From NCBI GenBank assembly GCA_964633145.1, contig CAZWFE010000006.1:1-64000 (forward strand): a stretch of DNA of 64,000 nt. Direction: 5' to 3'. This stretch comes from CAJXSD01 sp964633145 (lineage in GTDB: Bacteria; Pseudomonadota; Alphaproteobacteria; Rhodobacterales; Rhodobacteraceae). The first letter of the stretch is position 1. The number at the start of each line of letters is the position of its first letter. The translations under genes were made by a program, and so were the position numbers. Shown piece after piece: positions 17,191 to 24,403 of this stretch. The notes under the pieces are model-generated. The model had not been told where the DNA came from. It made no database searches and saw only the letters and a list, made by a program, of their open reading frames with translations.

Positions 17191-17685
17191 AATGATTTAA
17201 CCCGATTTGATGTAACCGATCCCCCCATGGCGCTTGGGCTGTATTTGGACAGTATGGCCTTGGTCGAACGTTTGCATCGTTTGTTGTTGGATGTGATCAA
17301 GGATGAATTCGAACGCTTGGGCGTTTTGGAAATTAATCCTGTACAGGCATTGTTGTTGTTCAATGTCGGTGAAAAAGAAGTGACCGCAGGCGAATTAAAA
17401 TCGCGCGGCTATTATCAAGGCAGCAACGTCAGTTATAATCTGAAAAAATTGGTGGATCTGGGCTATATGCACCACCAACGATGTGAAATTGACCGGCGCA
17501 GCGTGCGCGTGAAATTGACACCCAAGGGACGCGAGGTTCAGGCCATTATGAAAAACCTGTTTCGCCAGCATGGTGAAAAAATGCAGTCGGTTCAGGGCCT
17601 AGATGCAGCTACGGTGATGGAAACCACCAAAACCTTGGCGCGGCTGGAACGATTTTGGACAGAACAAATCCGCTATATTTATTGA
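17188..17685 (+). CDS. MarR family winged-helix regulator (LdtR-like)
   Basis: 165-residue MarR-type regulator. It contains LYLDSMALVERLHRLLLDVI, the recognition region TAGELKSRGYYQGSNVSYNL and the wing HHQRCEIDRRSVRVKLTPKG. YYQGSNVSYNLKKL is typical of the alphaproteobacterial group containing LdtR, which links stress, L,D-transpeptidase expression and cell-envelope change. The start codon sits at the edge of a 40-nt hairpin that contains its Shine-Dalgarno, suggesting translational control or autoregulation. Its 3' end overlaps the convergent VWA gene by 7 bp. Confidence 0.88.
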   Translation: MNDLTRFDVTDPPMALGLYLDSMALVERLHRLLLDVIKDEFERLGVLEINPVQALLLFNVGEKEVTAGELKSRGYYQGSNVSYNLKKLVDLGYMHHQRCEIDRRSVRVKLTPKGREVQAIMKNLFRQHGEKMQSVQGLDAATVMETTKTLARLERFWTEQIRYIY

Positions 17686-18392
17686 TCGTGTAATGCGCCA
17701 ATGGCCAAAACTTGCAATTCTTTGATCAATTTGCGCTGCATCGCATCAGCATAGGTGTCAAACCCGTCCGCCGTTTCGATGAACCCTAGTTCGGGCGATA
17801 TGACATAGGCGCGAAAATATGCGCTTAGTTCTGCGCTGGTTTCCGCTTGGGGGCCTGTATGACCTGATGGCGCACCGATGACCAAAGCGTTGATAATCAA
17901 ATCACCCGTGGTATCGCGCAGGTCCCGCGGATGGGGACCGGTGTTTGATTTGCCGTCGCCGGAAATGTCATAGGTCATTTGCCAACAGGATGGGCGTTCA
18001 CTGGCAAGGTTTTGGGCAAATTGAATTGATGCGCCAATGGCGGTGGTTAGATCGCTGATACCGCGCCGGGCGGATTTTATCGTGTGGGTCACTGCGGCGA
18101 TATCGCCGGGCGATTGCAGGGCGGTCCACGGCACGATCACGCGCTGGGCGTAGCGGCCACTCCATTCAAATACAGTGATATCGACATGCGAACTGGGATC
18201 GGCAAAAATTGCGTCCTGCACGGGTTGCGATGTAAACGCACTGGCCAATCCATGGGTTTGCAGAACGTATTCACGTTCATCGACCGAACCGGACACGTCC
18301 AACCCGATGATCAGCCCCTGCCGGCAGGGCGTGGCCTGCGCCGCATGGGCAACCATCATCAGTGCGGGCAGAATATATCCGTATTTTACCAA
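17679..18392 (-). CDS. DUF1194 VWA-domain secreted protein
   Basis: 237-residue protein with a signal peptide (YILPALMMVAHAAQA) and a von Willebrand factor A-like domain. The metal-binding MIDAS motif appears as LDVSGSVDEREY, with ISDLTTAIGAS and DISGDGKSNTGPHPRDLRDT as the other loops. These match DUF1194, a family frequent in Rhodobacterales and Rhizobiales with no proven function; adhesion or complex assembly in the periplasm is a guess. It overlaps gloA upstream by 7 bp, so the two share a transcript, and it overlaps the LdtR-like gene tail to tail. Confidence 0.88.
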   Translation of the reverse strand: MVKYGYILPALMMVAHAAQATPCRQGLIIGLDVSGSVDEREYVLQTHGLASAFTSQPVQDAIFADPSSHVDITVFEWSGRYAQRVIVPWTALQSPGDIAAVTHTIKSARRGISDLTTAIGASIQFAQNLASERPSCWQMTYDISGDGKSNTGPHPRDLRDTTGDLIINALVIGAPSGHTGPQAETSAELSAYFRAYVISPELGFIETADGFDTYADAMQRKLIKELQVLAIGALHDQ

Positions 18393-18808
18393 TGACCCGT
18401 GCTAGGCATTGACGCCCAAGGTTCAGCCGCTGGCAGGGCATCACCACGCTGCAGAAGTTCAATGGAGACGTTATCAGGCGACCGCACAAAGGCCATGCGC
18501 CCGTCACGTGGGGGGCGGTTTATGGTCACGCCTGCATCCATCAGTTTTTGGCAAAGGGCATAAATATCCTCGACCTCATAGGCCAGATGCCCAAAGTGGC
18601 GACCATCACTGGGCAACCCATCGTCGCCGTCCCAATTATAGGTCAGCTCGACAGGGCAGTCTTCTTGGCCTTCGGGTGCCATGAAAATCAGGCTGTAGCG
18701 CCCATTTTCGTCATCACGACGTTTGGTTTGTTTCAGTCCCAACAGTTCATAAAACGCGATGGATTTGTCCAAATCCAAGACGCGCACCATTGTATGTAGA
18801 TAACGCAT
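18386..18808 (-). CDS. gloA: Lactoylglutathione lyase (glyoxalase I)
   Basis: Metal-dependent isomerase converting the hemithioacetal of methylglyoxal and glutathione to S-lactoylglutathione. The 140-residue product has the two betaalphabetabetabeta halves of GloA. The expected metal ligands are visible: His in MRYLHTMVRV, Glu in CPVELTYNW, His in HFGHLAYEV and Glu in VSIELLQR. It heads a two-gene unit with the DUF1194 gene through a 7-bp overlap. The C-terminal tail is slightly longer than in E. coli GloA. Glutathione use fits the gor gene at the right end of the window. Confidence 0.92.
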   Translation of the reverse strand: MRYLHTMVRVLDLDKSIAFYELLGLKQTKRRDDENGRYSLIFMAPEGQEDCPVELTYNWDGDDGLPSDGRHFGHLAYEVEDIYALCQKLMDAGVTINRPPRDGRMAFVRSPDNVSIELLQRGDALPAAEPWASMPSTGHW

Positions 18809-18886
18809 AATTTTTCCGTCTCATTTAGTCACGATAGGCGAAAAATCCGCCCGTTTCAACATAACCTTGCCCCGTCAAGCGTAAAA

Positions 18887-19096
18887 CGCCCACACTTTCA
18901 GTTGGAATTTCTCCGGCAAAATACCCTTCGACAGTCCCGTTNNNNNNNNNNNNNNNNNNNNNNNNNNNNNNNNNNNNNNNNNNNNNNNNNNNNNNNNNNN
19001 NNNNNNNNNNNNNNNNNNNNNNNNNNNNNNNNNNNNNNNNNCGCCCACACTTTCAGTTGGAATTTCTCCGGCAAAATACCCTTCGACAGTCCCGTT
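18887..19096. other. Assembly gap flanked by identical 55-nt ends
   Basis: One hundred Ns (18942-19041) are bordered by the same 55 nt on both sides (18887-18941 and 19042-19096). This is the signature of two contigs sharing an assembler k-mer overlap joined by a scaffolder with a default gap. Collapsing the copies probably restores continuous DNA. The flanks (18809-19279 overall) carry no gene I can support; a 40-codon frame on the minus strand reads through after collapse but has no recognisable relative. Confidence 0.85.
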
Positions 19097-19279
19097 CTCG
19101 CTTTGATCAATGCCAAATATCTCAACACCGCACTATTCCTCAATGCAAACAATACAATAGGGTTGAATGAAAGGCCAATGATATTTTTGGCGACTAAAAT
19201 TGTGTGGCCTTATAACCCAGTTTCAACTTGGAACGACACGCGATATAGTTTCGAAAACTGACCCATAAAAGGATTCGCC

Positions 19280-20185
19280 ATGACGCTGACCCCCGAACAA
19301 CAGGCTGAAATTGATCAGATCCGCAGCCAGTCATCTCAGACCTTGCGCGCCGTTAGCGAAGGGATGGAGCGTCATTTATATACGGCCTATCCTGTGTTGG
19401 ATCATGGTTTTGTTCGGGTCATTGACTATATGGGCGACGATGCCGCAATATGTCAGGCCGCACGGGTCAGTTATGGCAAGGGCACGAAATCCGTCCAAAA
19501 CGATGAAGGCTTGATCCGTTACCTGATGCGTCATTGGCATTCGACACCGTTTGAGATGTGTGAAATCAAACTGCACGTCAAGTTGCCCGTTTTCGTTGCA
19601 CGCCAGTGGATCCGCCACCGCACCGCCAACGTGAACGAATATTCTGCACGTTATTCGATTTTGGACCGTGAATTTTACATTCCTGCGCCTGAACATGTGG
19701 CCGCGCAATCGGTGGTCAATAACCAGGGCCGTGGTGATATCTTAACTGGTGACGAAGCGGCCCGTGTTTTGGAAATACTTAAGGCTGACAGCGCACGCGC
19801 CTATGACAATTATCAATCGCTGATTTCCCAAGACGGCCAACAGGGCTTGGCCCGCGAATTGGCGCGGATGAATTTGCCCACCAACATCTATACCCAGTGG
19901 TATTGGAAAGTGGATTTGCACAATCTGTTGCATTTCCTGCGCTTGCGGGCTGATGCGCATGCGCAATACGAAATTCGCGTGTATGCGGATGAAATCTGCA
20001 AAATTGTGGCCGATTGGGTGCCCTTTGCCTATGCCGCATTCGAAGATTATCGCATGGGCGGTGCAACCCTGTCGAAAACGGCCCTGGATTGCGTACGTCG
20101 GATGATCAAAGGCGAAGATGTGAGCCAAGAAAACTCGGGCATGTCCAAAGGCGAATGGCGCGAATTTTCGCAGCTGCTTGACTAA
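19280..20185 (+). CDS. thyX: FAD-dependent thymidylate synthase ThyX
   Basis: Flavin-dependent enzyme methylating dUMP to dTMP with methylene-tetrahydrofolate and NADPH. The 301-residue product carries the ThyX signature in ARQWIRHRTANVNEYSARYS (R-H-R-x7-S) and the later NLPTNIYTQWYWKVDLHNLL and FLRLRADAHAQYEIR segments. It begins about 180 nt after the assembly gap, with AAAAGGA before the ATG, and ends at a strong terminator. ThyX replaces ThyA in many Rhodobacterales. Confidence 0.96.
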   Translation: MTLTPEQQAEIDQIRSQSSQTLRAVSEGMERHLYTAYPVLDHGFVRVIDYMGDDAAICQAARVSYGKGTKSVQNDEGLIRYLMRHWHSTPFEMCEIKLHVKLPVFVARQWIRHRTANVNEYSARYSILDREFYIPAPEHVAAQSVVNNQGRGDILTGDEAARVLEILKADSARAYDNYQSLISQDGQQGLARELARMNLPTNIYTQWYWKVDLHNLLHFLRLRADAHAQYEIRVYADEICKIVADWVPFAYAAFEDYRMGGATLSKTALDCVRRMIKGEDVSQENSGMSKGEWREFSQLLD

Positions 20186-20209
20186 CCCAATCATTGGATA
20201 TCTATGATC

Positions 20210-20236
20210 AAGGCCGCGGTTTTCGCGGCCTTTTTT
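20210..20236 (+). terminator. Intrinsic terminator of thyX
   Basis: AAGGCCGCG (20210-20218) pairs with CGCGGCCTT (20224-20232), followed by a T-run into TTTTATTTT. It lies 25 nt after the thyX stop. Confidence 0.9.
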
Positions 20237-20309
20237 ATTTTACATTGATATCGTTCGCGCTATGATTGTAGTGTGGTGTATTAAACAACAATATCGATAG
20301 GTAGGGAAA

Positions 20310-20948
20310 ATGCTTAAATTTAAGGCGATGATTGGGCTATGCGGACTGGGCGTTTTGGTGGCAGGTTGCGAACTGCCCGCATCTGGCAGCGCATTTATGG
20401 AACTGGACCCGTATTTGGGGGCGACCACGACCAAGGCGAAACTGGACCAAGACGTAGAGGCAGACTATGAATTGGAAGGAATTGGGATGATTTCTGGTGT
20501 TTCCGGCATTGATGGCCAAAAGATCAAAGCGTTCGGGGGATATACTGTTGCGTCATCGTCGCCGGTGAACACGGCGACGAATTACGTTCCAAATCAGAAC
20601 ATGTCCTTCGTCACGCGGTACAGATTGGCACATTCATATGATATCAACAAATCAACCTACTATTTGACGGGCTCCAGTAAAACCGCTTCGGGTCTGCTTA
20701 CGTTGTCCTTGGATATTGACAACAACACGCTTAGTGGTTCCGGTGCTAATTTGTCTTTAGACACCAAATTTGATGGATCGCAACTTTCAGGCACAGGGCA
20801 ATACAAAAATGTACCGCTAGAGGTCAAAGGCGAATTTGTGCAGAATCTGCAATCAGACAAGGCTGTGATCGGCGCATTCCATGGCCATACAGACAGTGAA
20901 GCCGTGGGTGGCGGGTTTATTGGCGTAGAAGCATCTGCTATGCGATAA
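20310..20948 (+). CDS. Transferrin-binding-protein-B-like beta-barrel lipoprotein
   Basis: 212-residue predicted lipoprotein: signal peptide with lipobox LVAGC (Cys20), then a beta-rich domain. The C-terminal part alternates short strands and ends VIGAFHGHTDSEAVGGGFIG, resembling the 'GxFxGpxaeElgGxF' end of the TbpB/HpuA-type eight-stranded barrel. Related small proteins in marine alphaproteobacteria are annotated as TbpB-like solute-binding proteins, some exported to the surface by Slam. No Slam or TonB receptor is adjacent, so the ligand is unknown. GTAGGGAAA precedes the ATG. It is monocistronic after the thyX terminator. Confidence 0.65.
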   Translation: MLKFKAMIGLCGLGVLVAGCELPASGSAFMELDPYLGATTTKAKLDQDVEADYELEGIGMISGVSGIDGQKIKAFGGYTVASSSPVNTATNYVPNQNMSFVTRYRLAHSYDINKSTYYLTGSSKTASGLLTLSLDIDNNTLSGSGANLSLDTKFDGSQLSGTGQYKNVPLEVKGEFVQNLQSDKAVIGAFHGHTDSEAVGGGFIGVEASAMR

Positions 20949-20987
20949 TTGATTTACGTACTAGCGTTCCGTGGGCATCACGGCACG

Positions 20988-21305
20988 CTAGTCAGCCTGC
21001 GATACGGTAATCGTGTCACGCAATTGACCATCCAGCGCATAGATTAGGATTTTGTCATCTGCCGTCACGACTGCGTACCAGTTCGCAGTTTGCGTGAATG
21101 CAACTGGCGTTGATCCGTCCGGCAATGTGATTGACGCGGGCAGGGCGGGCGCAGGGTCTGCATTTAATCGGATGACAAGCAGCGCAATGATCATTACAAC
21201 ACCCACAATCATAACCCCGGTCAGCACAGTCACCAGCTGACGCAAAAACCGCAGGCTTGGGGGCAATTCAAACTCTTGCACTGGGGTGGATGTATCGTTG
21301 TCCAT
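20988..21305 (-). CDS. Single-span membrane protein (DUF6476-like)
   Basis: 105-residue protein: acidic cytoplasmic N-terminus ending in ELPPSLRFLRQLVTVLTGVM, one transmembrane helix (VGVVMIIALLVIRL) and a short periplasmic beta-rich domain (ITLPDGSTPVAFTQTANWYA). I associate it with a small Rhodobacterales family (DUF6476, from memory) usually found beside a pseudouridine synthase gene, as here. ATG at 21305 follows AGGAAA; a GTG two codons upstream is too close to that site. The start codon region overlaps the start of the divergent RluD-like gene. Confidence 0.72.
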   Translation of the reverse strand: MDNDTSTPVQEFELPPSLRFLRQLVTVLTGVMIVGVVMIIALLVIRLNADPAPALPASITLPDGSTPVAFTQTANWYAVVTADDKILIYALDGQLRDTITVSQAD

Positions 21306-22311
21306 AATCACTTTCCTAATTCAGCCTGATCCGCCTAAGCGACTTGATAAAGCGCTTTCGCGCGATGTACCAGAGGATGCTGATATTTCGCGTTCTCAAA
21401 TGGTTCAGCTGATGGCCAAGGGGGCAATCGCCATAGATGGTCAAACGCTAACAGATACCAAGGCAAAGCCGCAAGCCGGCCAAACCGTGACGATCAATGT
21501 CCCCGATGCGACAGATGTGGAAACCGTCGCACAGGATATTCCGTTGGATGTCATTTACGAAGATGATGATCTGATTGTTGTCAATAAACCCGCTGGCATG
21601 GTTGTCCATCCTGCGCCAGGGTCACCACGGGATACATTGGTCAACGCGTTGTTGCACCACTGCGCCGACAGCTTGTCGGGTATTGGCGGTGAAAAACGAC
21701 CAGGGATCGTGCATCGCATTGACAAAGACACCAGTGGCCTGTTGGTCGTGGCCAAAAATGATCGGGCCCATCATGGATTGGCCCAACAATTTGAACGCCA
21801 TAGCGTGGAACGGTATTATCGTGCGCTGTGTTTTGGGGTGCCTGATGCAAATGATCCGCGTGTGCGTGGGGTGCGCGGGGTCAATTTTGAACCTGGCAAT
21901 ATTATGAAAATTACGACCCATCTGGCACGGCATAAAACGGATCGCCAGCGGCAGGCGGTGTTGTTTGATGGCGGGCGGCATGCGGTCACGCGCGTGCGGA
22001 TCGTGGACCGTTTTGGCACGCCGCCCGTGGTGTCATTGGTCGAATGCTGGCTGGAAACGGGTCGCACGCATCAAATTCGGGTTCATATGGCGCATACCGG
22101 CCACGGTTTGGTGGGCGATCCCGTCTATGGTGGGCGTCGCAAAATATCGCATAAATCGTTGACACCTAATGCGGTCCAGGCAATTCAGGACTTTGATCGC
22201 CAAGCACTGCATGCGGCAGTTTTGGGGTTTGAACACCCTGTCAGCGGCGAAATGATGCGATTTGAGGCTGATTTGCCGACAGATATGATCACGCTTTTGT
22301 CAAATCTGTGA
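21298..22311 (+). CDS. RluA/RluD family 23S rRNA pseudouridine synthase
   Basis: 337-residue enzyme with an N-terminal S4 RNA-binding domain (RLDKALSRDVPEDADISRSQ) and a catalytic domain. The aspartate motif is visible as HRIDKDTSGLLVVAKN, preceded by VVNKPAGMVVHPAPGS and followed by ETGRTHQIRVHMAHTGHGLV. It is most like RluD, which modifies helix 69 of 23S rRNA. No ATG is available near the expected N-terminus. TTG at 21298 gives the usual SIITFLIQ-type start, with GGGGTGG upstream; GTG at 21286 is an alternative. Either start overlaps the divergent DUF6476-like gene. Confidence 0.92.
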   Translation: MSIITFLIQPDPPKRLDKALSRDVPEDADISRSQMVQLMAKGAIAIDGQTLTDTKAKPQAGQTVTINVPDATDVETVAQDIPLDVIYEDDDLIVVNKPAGMVVHPAPGSPRDTLVNALLHHCADSLSGIGGEKRPGIVHRIDKDTSGLLVVAKNDRAHHGLAQQFERHSVERYYRALCFGVPDANDPRVRGVRGVNFEPGNIMKITTHLARHKTDRQRQAVLFDGGRHAVTRVRIVDRFGTPPVVSLVECWLETGRTHQIRVHMAHTGHGLVGDPVYGGRRKISHKSLTPNAVQAIQDFDRQALHAAVLGFEHPVSGEMMRFEADLPTDMITLLSNL

Positions 22312-22404
22312 CGGTTACGATTTTGCTGCTGTACAGGTGCCATGCGCCGTGATTATCTTTCGTTAATAAAAATTTAATTTTTCGGCGACAATTTGCGCCA
22401 GTGC

Positions 22405-22432
22405 CTTGAAAGCTGATGTCGCAATTCCTAAC
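22405..22432 (+). promoter_or_regulatory. Candidate heat-shock-type promoter of rpoH
   Basis: CTTGAA (22405-22410) and CCTAAC (22427-22432) are 16 nt apart and 34 nt before the rpoH start. They partly match the alphaproteobacterial sigma32 pattern (CTTG...CYTAT), which would allow autoregulation. The -10 match is incomplete. Confidence 0.3.
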
Positions 22433-22466
22433 TGAATGTTAACAACGTAAACATTAAGGATCAGAA

Positions 22467-23366
22467 ATGAGCAATTATGCAAACTTACCCGCACCATCCC
22501 CAGAAGGGGGCCTAAGCCGGTATCTGCAGGAAATTCGCAAATTTCCGATGCTGGATCCGCAAGAAGAATACATGTTGGCCAAGCGCTGGGTCGAAGAGCA
22601 AGACACCAAAGCGGCGCATAAAATGGTCACGTCGCACCTGCGACTGGCCGCTAAAATTGCTATGGGCTATCGCGGTTACGGGTTGCCACAAGCCGAGGTG
22701 ATTTCCGAAGCAAATGTGGGATTGATGCAGGCGGTCAAACGCTTTGATCCGGAAAAGGGATTTCGTTTAGCAACCTATGCCATGTGGTGGATCCGCGCCA
22801 GCATTCAAGAATATATCCTGCGCAGCTGGTCTTTGGTCAAAATGGGCACAACAAGTGCGCAGAAAAAGCTGTTCTTTAACCTGCGCAAAGCAAAATCGCG
22901 GATCGGCGCGCTAGAAGAGGGCGACCTGCATCCTGACAAAGTGAAACAAATTGCCACTGACTTGGGTGTGACCGAGGCCGAGGTTGTGTCAATGAACCGT
23001 CGTATGTCGGGCGGCGATGCATCATTAAACGCAGTTGTGTCCAGCGATGGCGAAGGCACCATGCAGTGGCAAGACTGGCTTGAAGATGAAGATGCAAACC
23101 AAGCGCAAGATTTAGAAGAGCGTGACGAACTGGAAACGCGTCGTGCGTTGTTGCTGCAAGCGATGGCCACACTAAATGAACGCGAACGTGATATTTTGAC
23201 CCAGCGGCGTCTCAGCGATGATGTCACCACACTTGAGGATCTTAGCGTACAATACGAAGTCAGCCGCGAACGTATTCGCCAGATCGAAGTTCGCGCGTTT
23301 GAAAAATTACAGCTCAAGATGCGTGAATTGGCAACCGAACAGGGATTATTGTCTGAGCCTGCTTAA
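22467..23366 (+). CDS. rpoH: RNA polymerase sigma factor RpoH (sigma32)
   Basis: Alternative sigma factor directing heat-shock and oxidative-stress genes. The 299-residue product has region 1.2/2 (LSRYLQEIRKFPMLDPQEEY, then GFRLATYAMWWIRASIQEYI), the RpoH-specific box QKKLFFNLRK, and region 4.2 (YEVSRERIRQIEVRAFEKL). Many Rhodobacterales have two rpoH paralogues; this one is of the RpoHI-like length. AAGGATCAG precedes the ATG. It is followed by a Gfo/Idh/MocA gene after a 58-nt gap containing a perfect hairpin. Confidence 0.96.
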   Translation: MSNYANLPAPSPEGGLSRYLQEIRKFPMLDPQEEYMLAKRWVEEQDTKAAHKMVTSHLRLAAKIAMGYRGYGLPQAEVISEANVGLMQAVKRFDPEKGFRLATYAMWWIRASIQEYILRSWSLVKMGTTSAQKKLFFNLRKAKSRIGALEEGDLHPDKVKQIATDLGVTEAEVVSMNRRMSGGDASLNAVVSSDGEGTMQWQDWLEDEDANQAQDLEERDELETRRALLLQAMATLNERERDILTQRRLSDDVTTLEDLSVQYEVSRERIRQIEVRAFEKLQLKMRELATEQGLLSEPA

Positions 23367-23390
23367 TTTCTCTTGCGTTGCTTGATAAAT

Positions 23391-23427
23391 TGCCCGACCT
23401 TTTACAAAAATCAGGAGGTCGGGCATG
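23391..23427 (+). promoter_or_regulatory. Hairpin enclosing the ribosome-binding site of the Gfo/Idh/MocA gene
   Basis: TGCCCGACCT (23391-23400) is perfectly complementary to AGGTCGGGCA (23416-23425), with a 15-nt loop ending in CAGG. The Shine-Dalgarno AGGAGG (23413-23418) straddles loop and right arm, and the arm ends on the A of the ATG. There is no T-run, so a classical rpoH terminator is unlikely; regulation of initiation is possible. Confidence 0.6.
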
Positions 23428-24399
23428 ACACAGGTATTACGTTGGGGTATTTTGGGGGCATCAAAATTTGCGCGCGTTCATATGGCGCCGGCCATACATT
23501 CCGCCGCGCATAATCAGTGCGTCGCGCTTGCCACAGCAACCGCAGCCAAGGCTGATCCATTTCAGGCCATTGTCCCCGGTATCAAAATTTACGACAGCTA
23601 TGAAAAATTATTGGCGGATCCCAATATAGACGCTGTTTATATACCTTTGCCAAACCATATGCATGTCGAATGGTCCAAACGTGCGGCGCAAGCTGGAAAA
23701 CATGTCTTGTGTGAAAAACCGATCGCGTTACGGGCAGACCAGATTGATGACCTGATCGCACTGCGCGATCAAACCGGCCTGCTGATCGCCGAGGCATTTA
23801 TGATCACACATCATCCGCAGTGGATTTATGCACGCGAATTACTGGCCCAAGGCGCGATTGGTACACTGATGCAAGTGGATGGTGTGTTTTCCTACAACAA
23901 TGTCGGTGATCCTGGCAATATTCGCAATAATCCCGACTATGGTGGGGGCAGTTTGCCGGATATTGGTGTCTATACTATGGGCTCAACGCGCTTTGTAACG
24001 GGGCAGGAACCGTTGGAAATTCTGCATAGCGATTTGGTCATGGAAAATAATGTTGACGTCTGGGCCCATGTAACCGCGCAATTTGAGGGGTTTAAATTCA
24101 GCTCGGTGACATCCATGCGACTGGCTGCGCGCCAAGAAATGACATTTCAGGGCGATCAGGGGTTTATACGTCTTACCGCGCCTTTTAATCCATCTGTTTA
24201 TGATCAGGCGCAGGTTATCTTGCACCGAAATGATATGGAGGTTGTGACCAAACGGTTTCCGTCCGACAATCATTATAAAAATCAGATTGAAAATTTTCGA
24301 AACACGATTCTAACGGGGGCTGATTACCCAACCCCCTTAGAATTTTCCAAAGGCACCCAGCGTATGATGGACATGGCCTTTGACGCAAGTGATGCCTAG
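23425..24399 (+). CDS. Gfo/Idh/MocA family NAD(P)-dependent oxidoreductase
   Basis: 324-residue two-domain dehydrogenase. The Rossmann domain starts LRWGILGASKFARVHMAPAI and contains the family motif CEKPIALRADQID (E-K-P with the catalytic lysine). The C-terminal domain contains GGGSLPDIGVYTMGSTRFV. Members oxidise sugars, inositols or related polyols; the substrate here is unknown and there is no sugar transporter nearby. The Shine-Dalgarno AGGAGG is part of a 10-bp hairpin adjacent to the start codon. The gene ends 4 nt before the convergent phaZ stop. Confidence 0.88.
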   Translation: MTQVLRWGILGASKFARVHMAPAIHSAAHNQCVALATATAAKADPFQAIVPGIKIYDSYEKLLADPNIDAVYIPLPNHMHVEWSKRAAQAGKHVLCEKPIALRADQIDDLIALRDQTGLLIAEAFMITHHPQWIYARELLAQGAIGTLMQVDGVFSYNNVGDPGNIRNNPDYGGGSLPDIGVYTMGSTRFVTGQEPLEILHSDLVMENNVDVWAHVTAQFEGFKFSSVTSMRLAARQEMTFQGDQGFIRLTAPFNPSVYDQAQVILHRNDMEVVTKRFPSDNHYKNQIENFRNTILTGADYPTPLEFSKGTQRMMDMAFDASDA

Positions 24400-24403
24400 C
24401 GGT

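Noticed and set aside
18887..19152. Possible IS or transposase remnant around the assembly gap
   Set aside because: The duplicated 55 nt looked like a repeat, but identical ends around 100 Ns are better explained by unmerged contig overlap. The 40-codon frame across it matches no transposase I recognise.
22805..23317. 170-codon minus-strand frame inside rpoH
   Set aside because: Serine-rich antisense shadow of a well-supported sigma factor gene.
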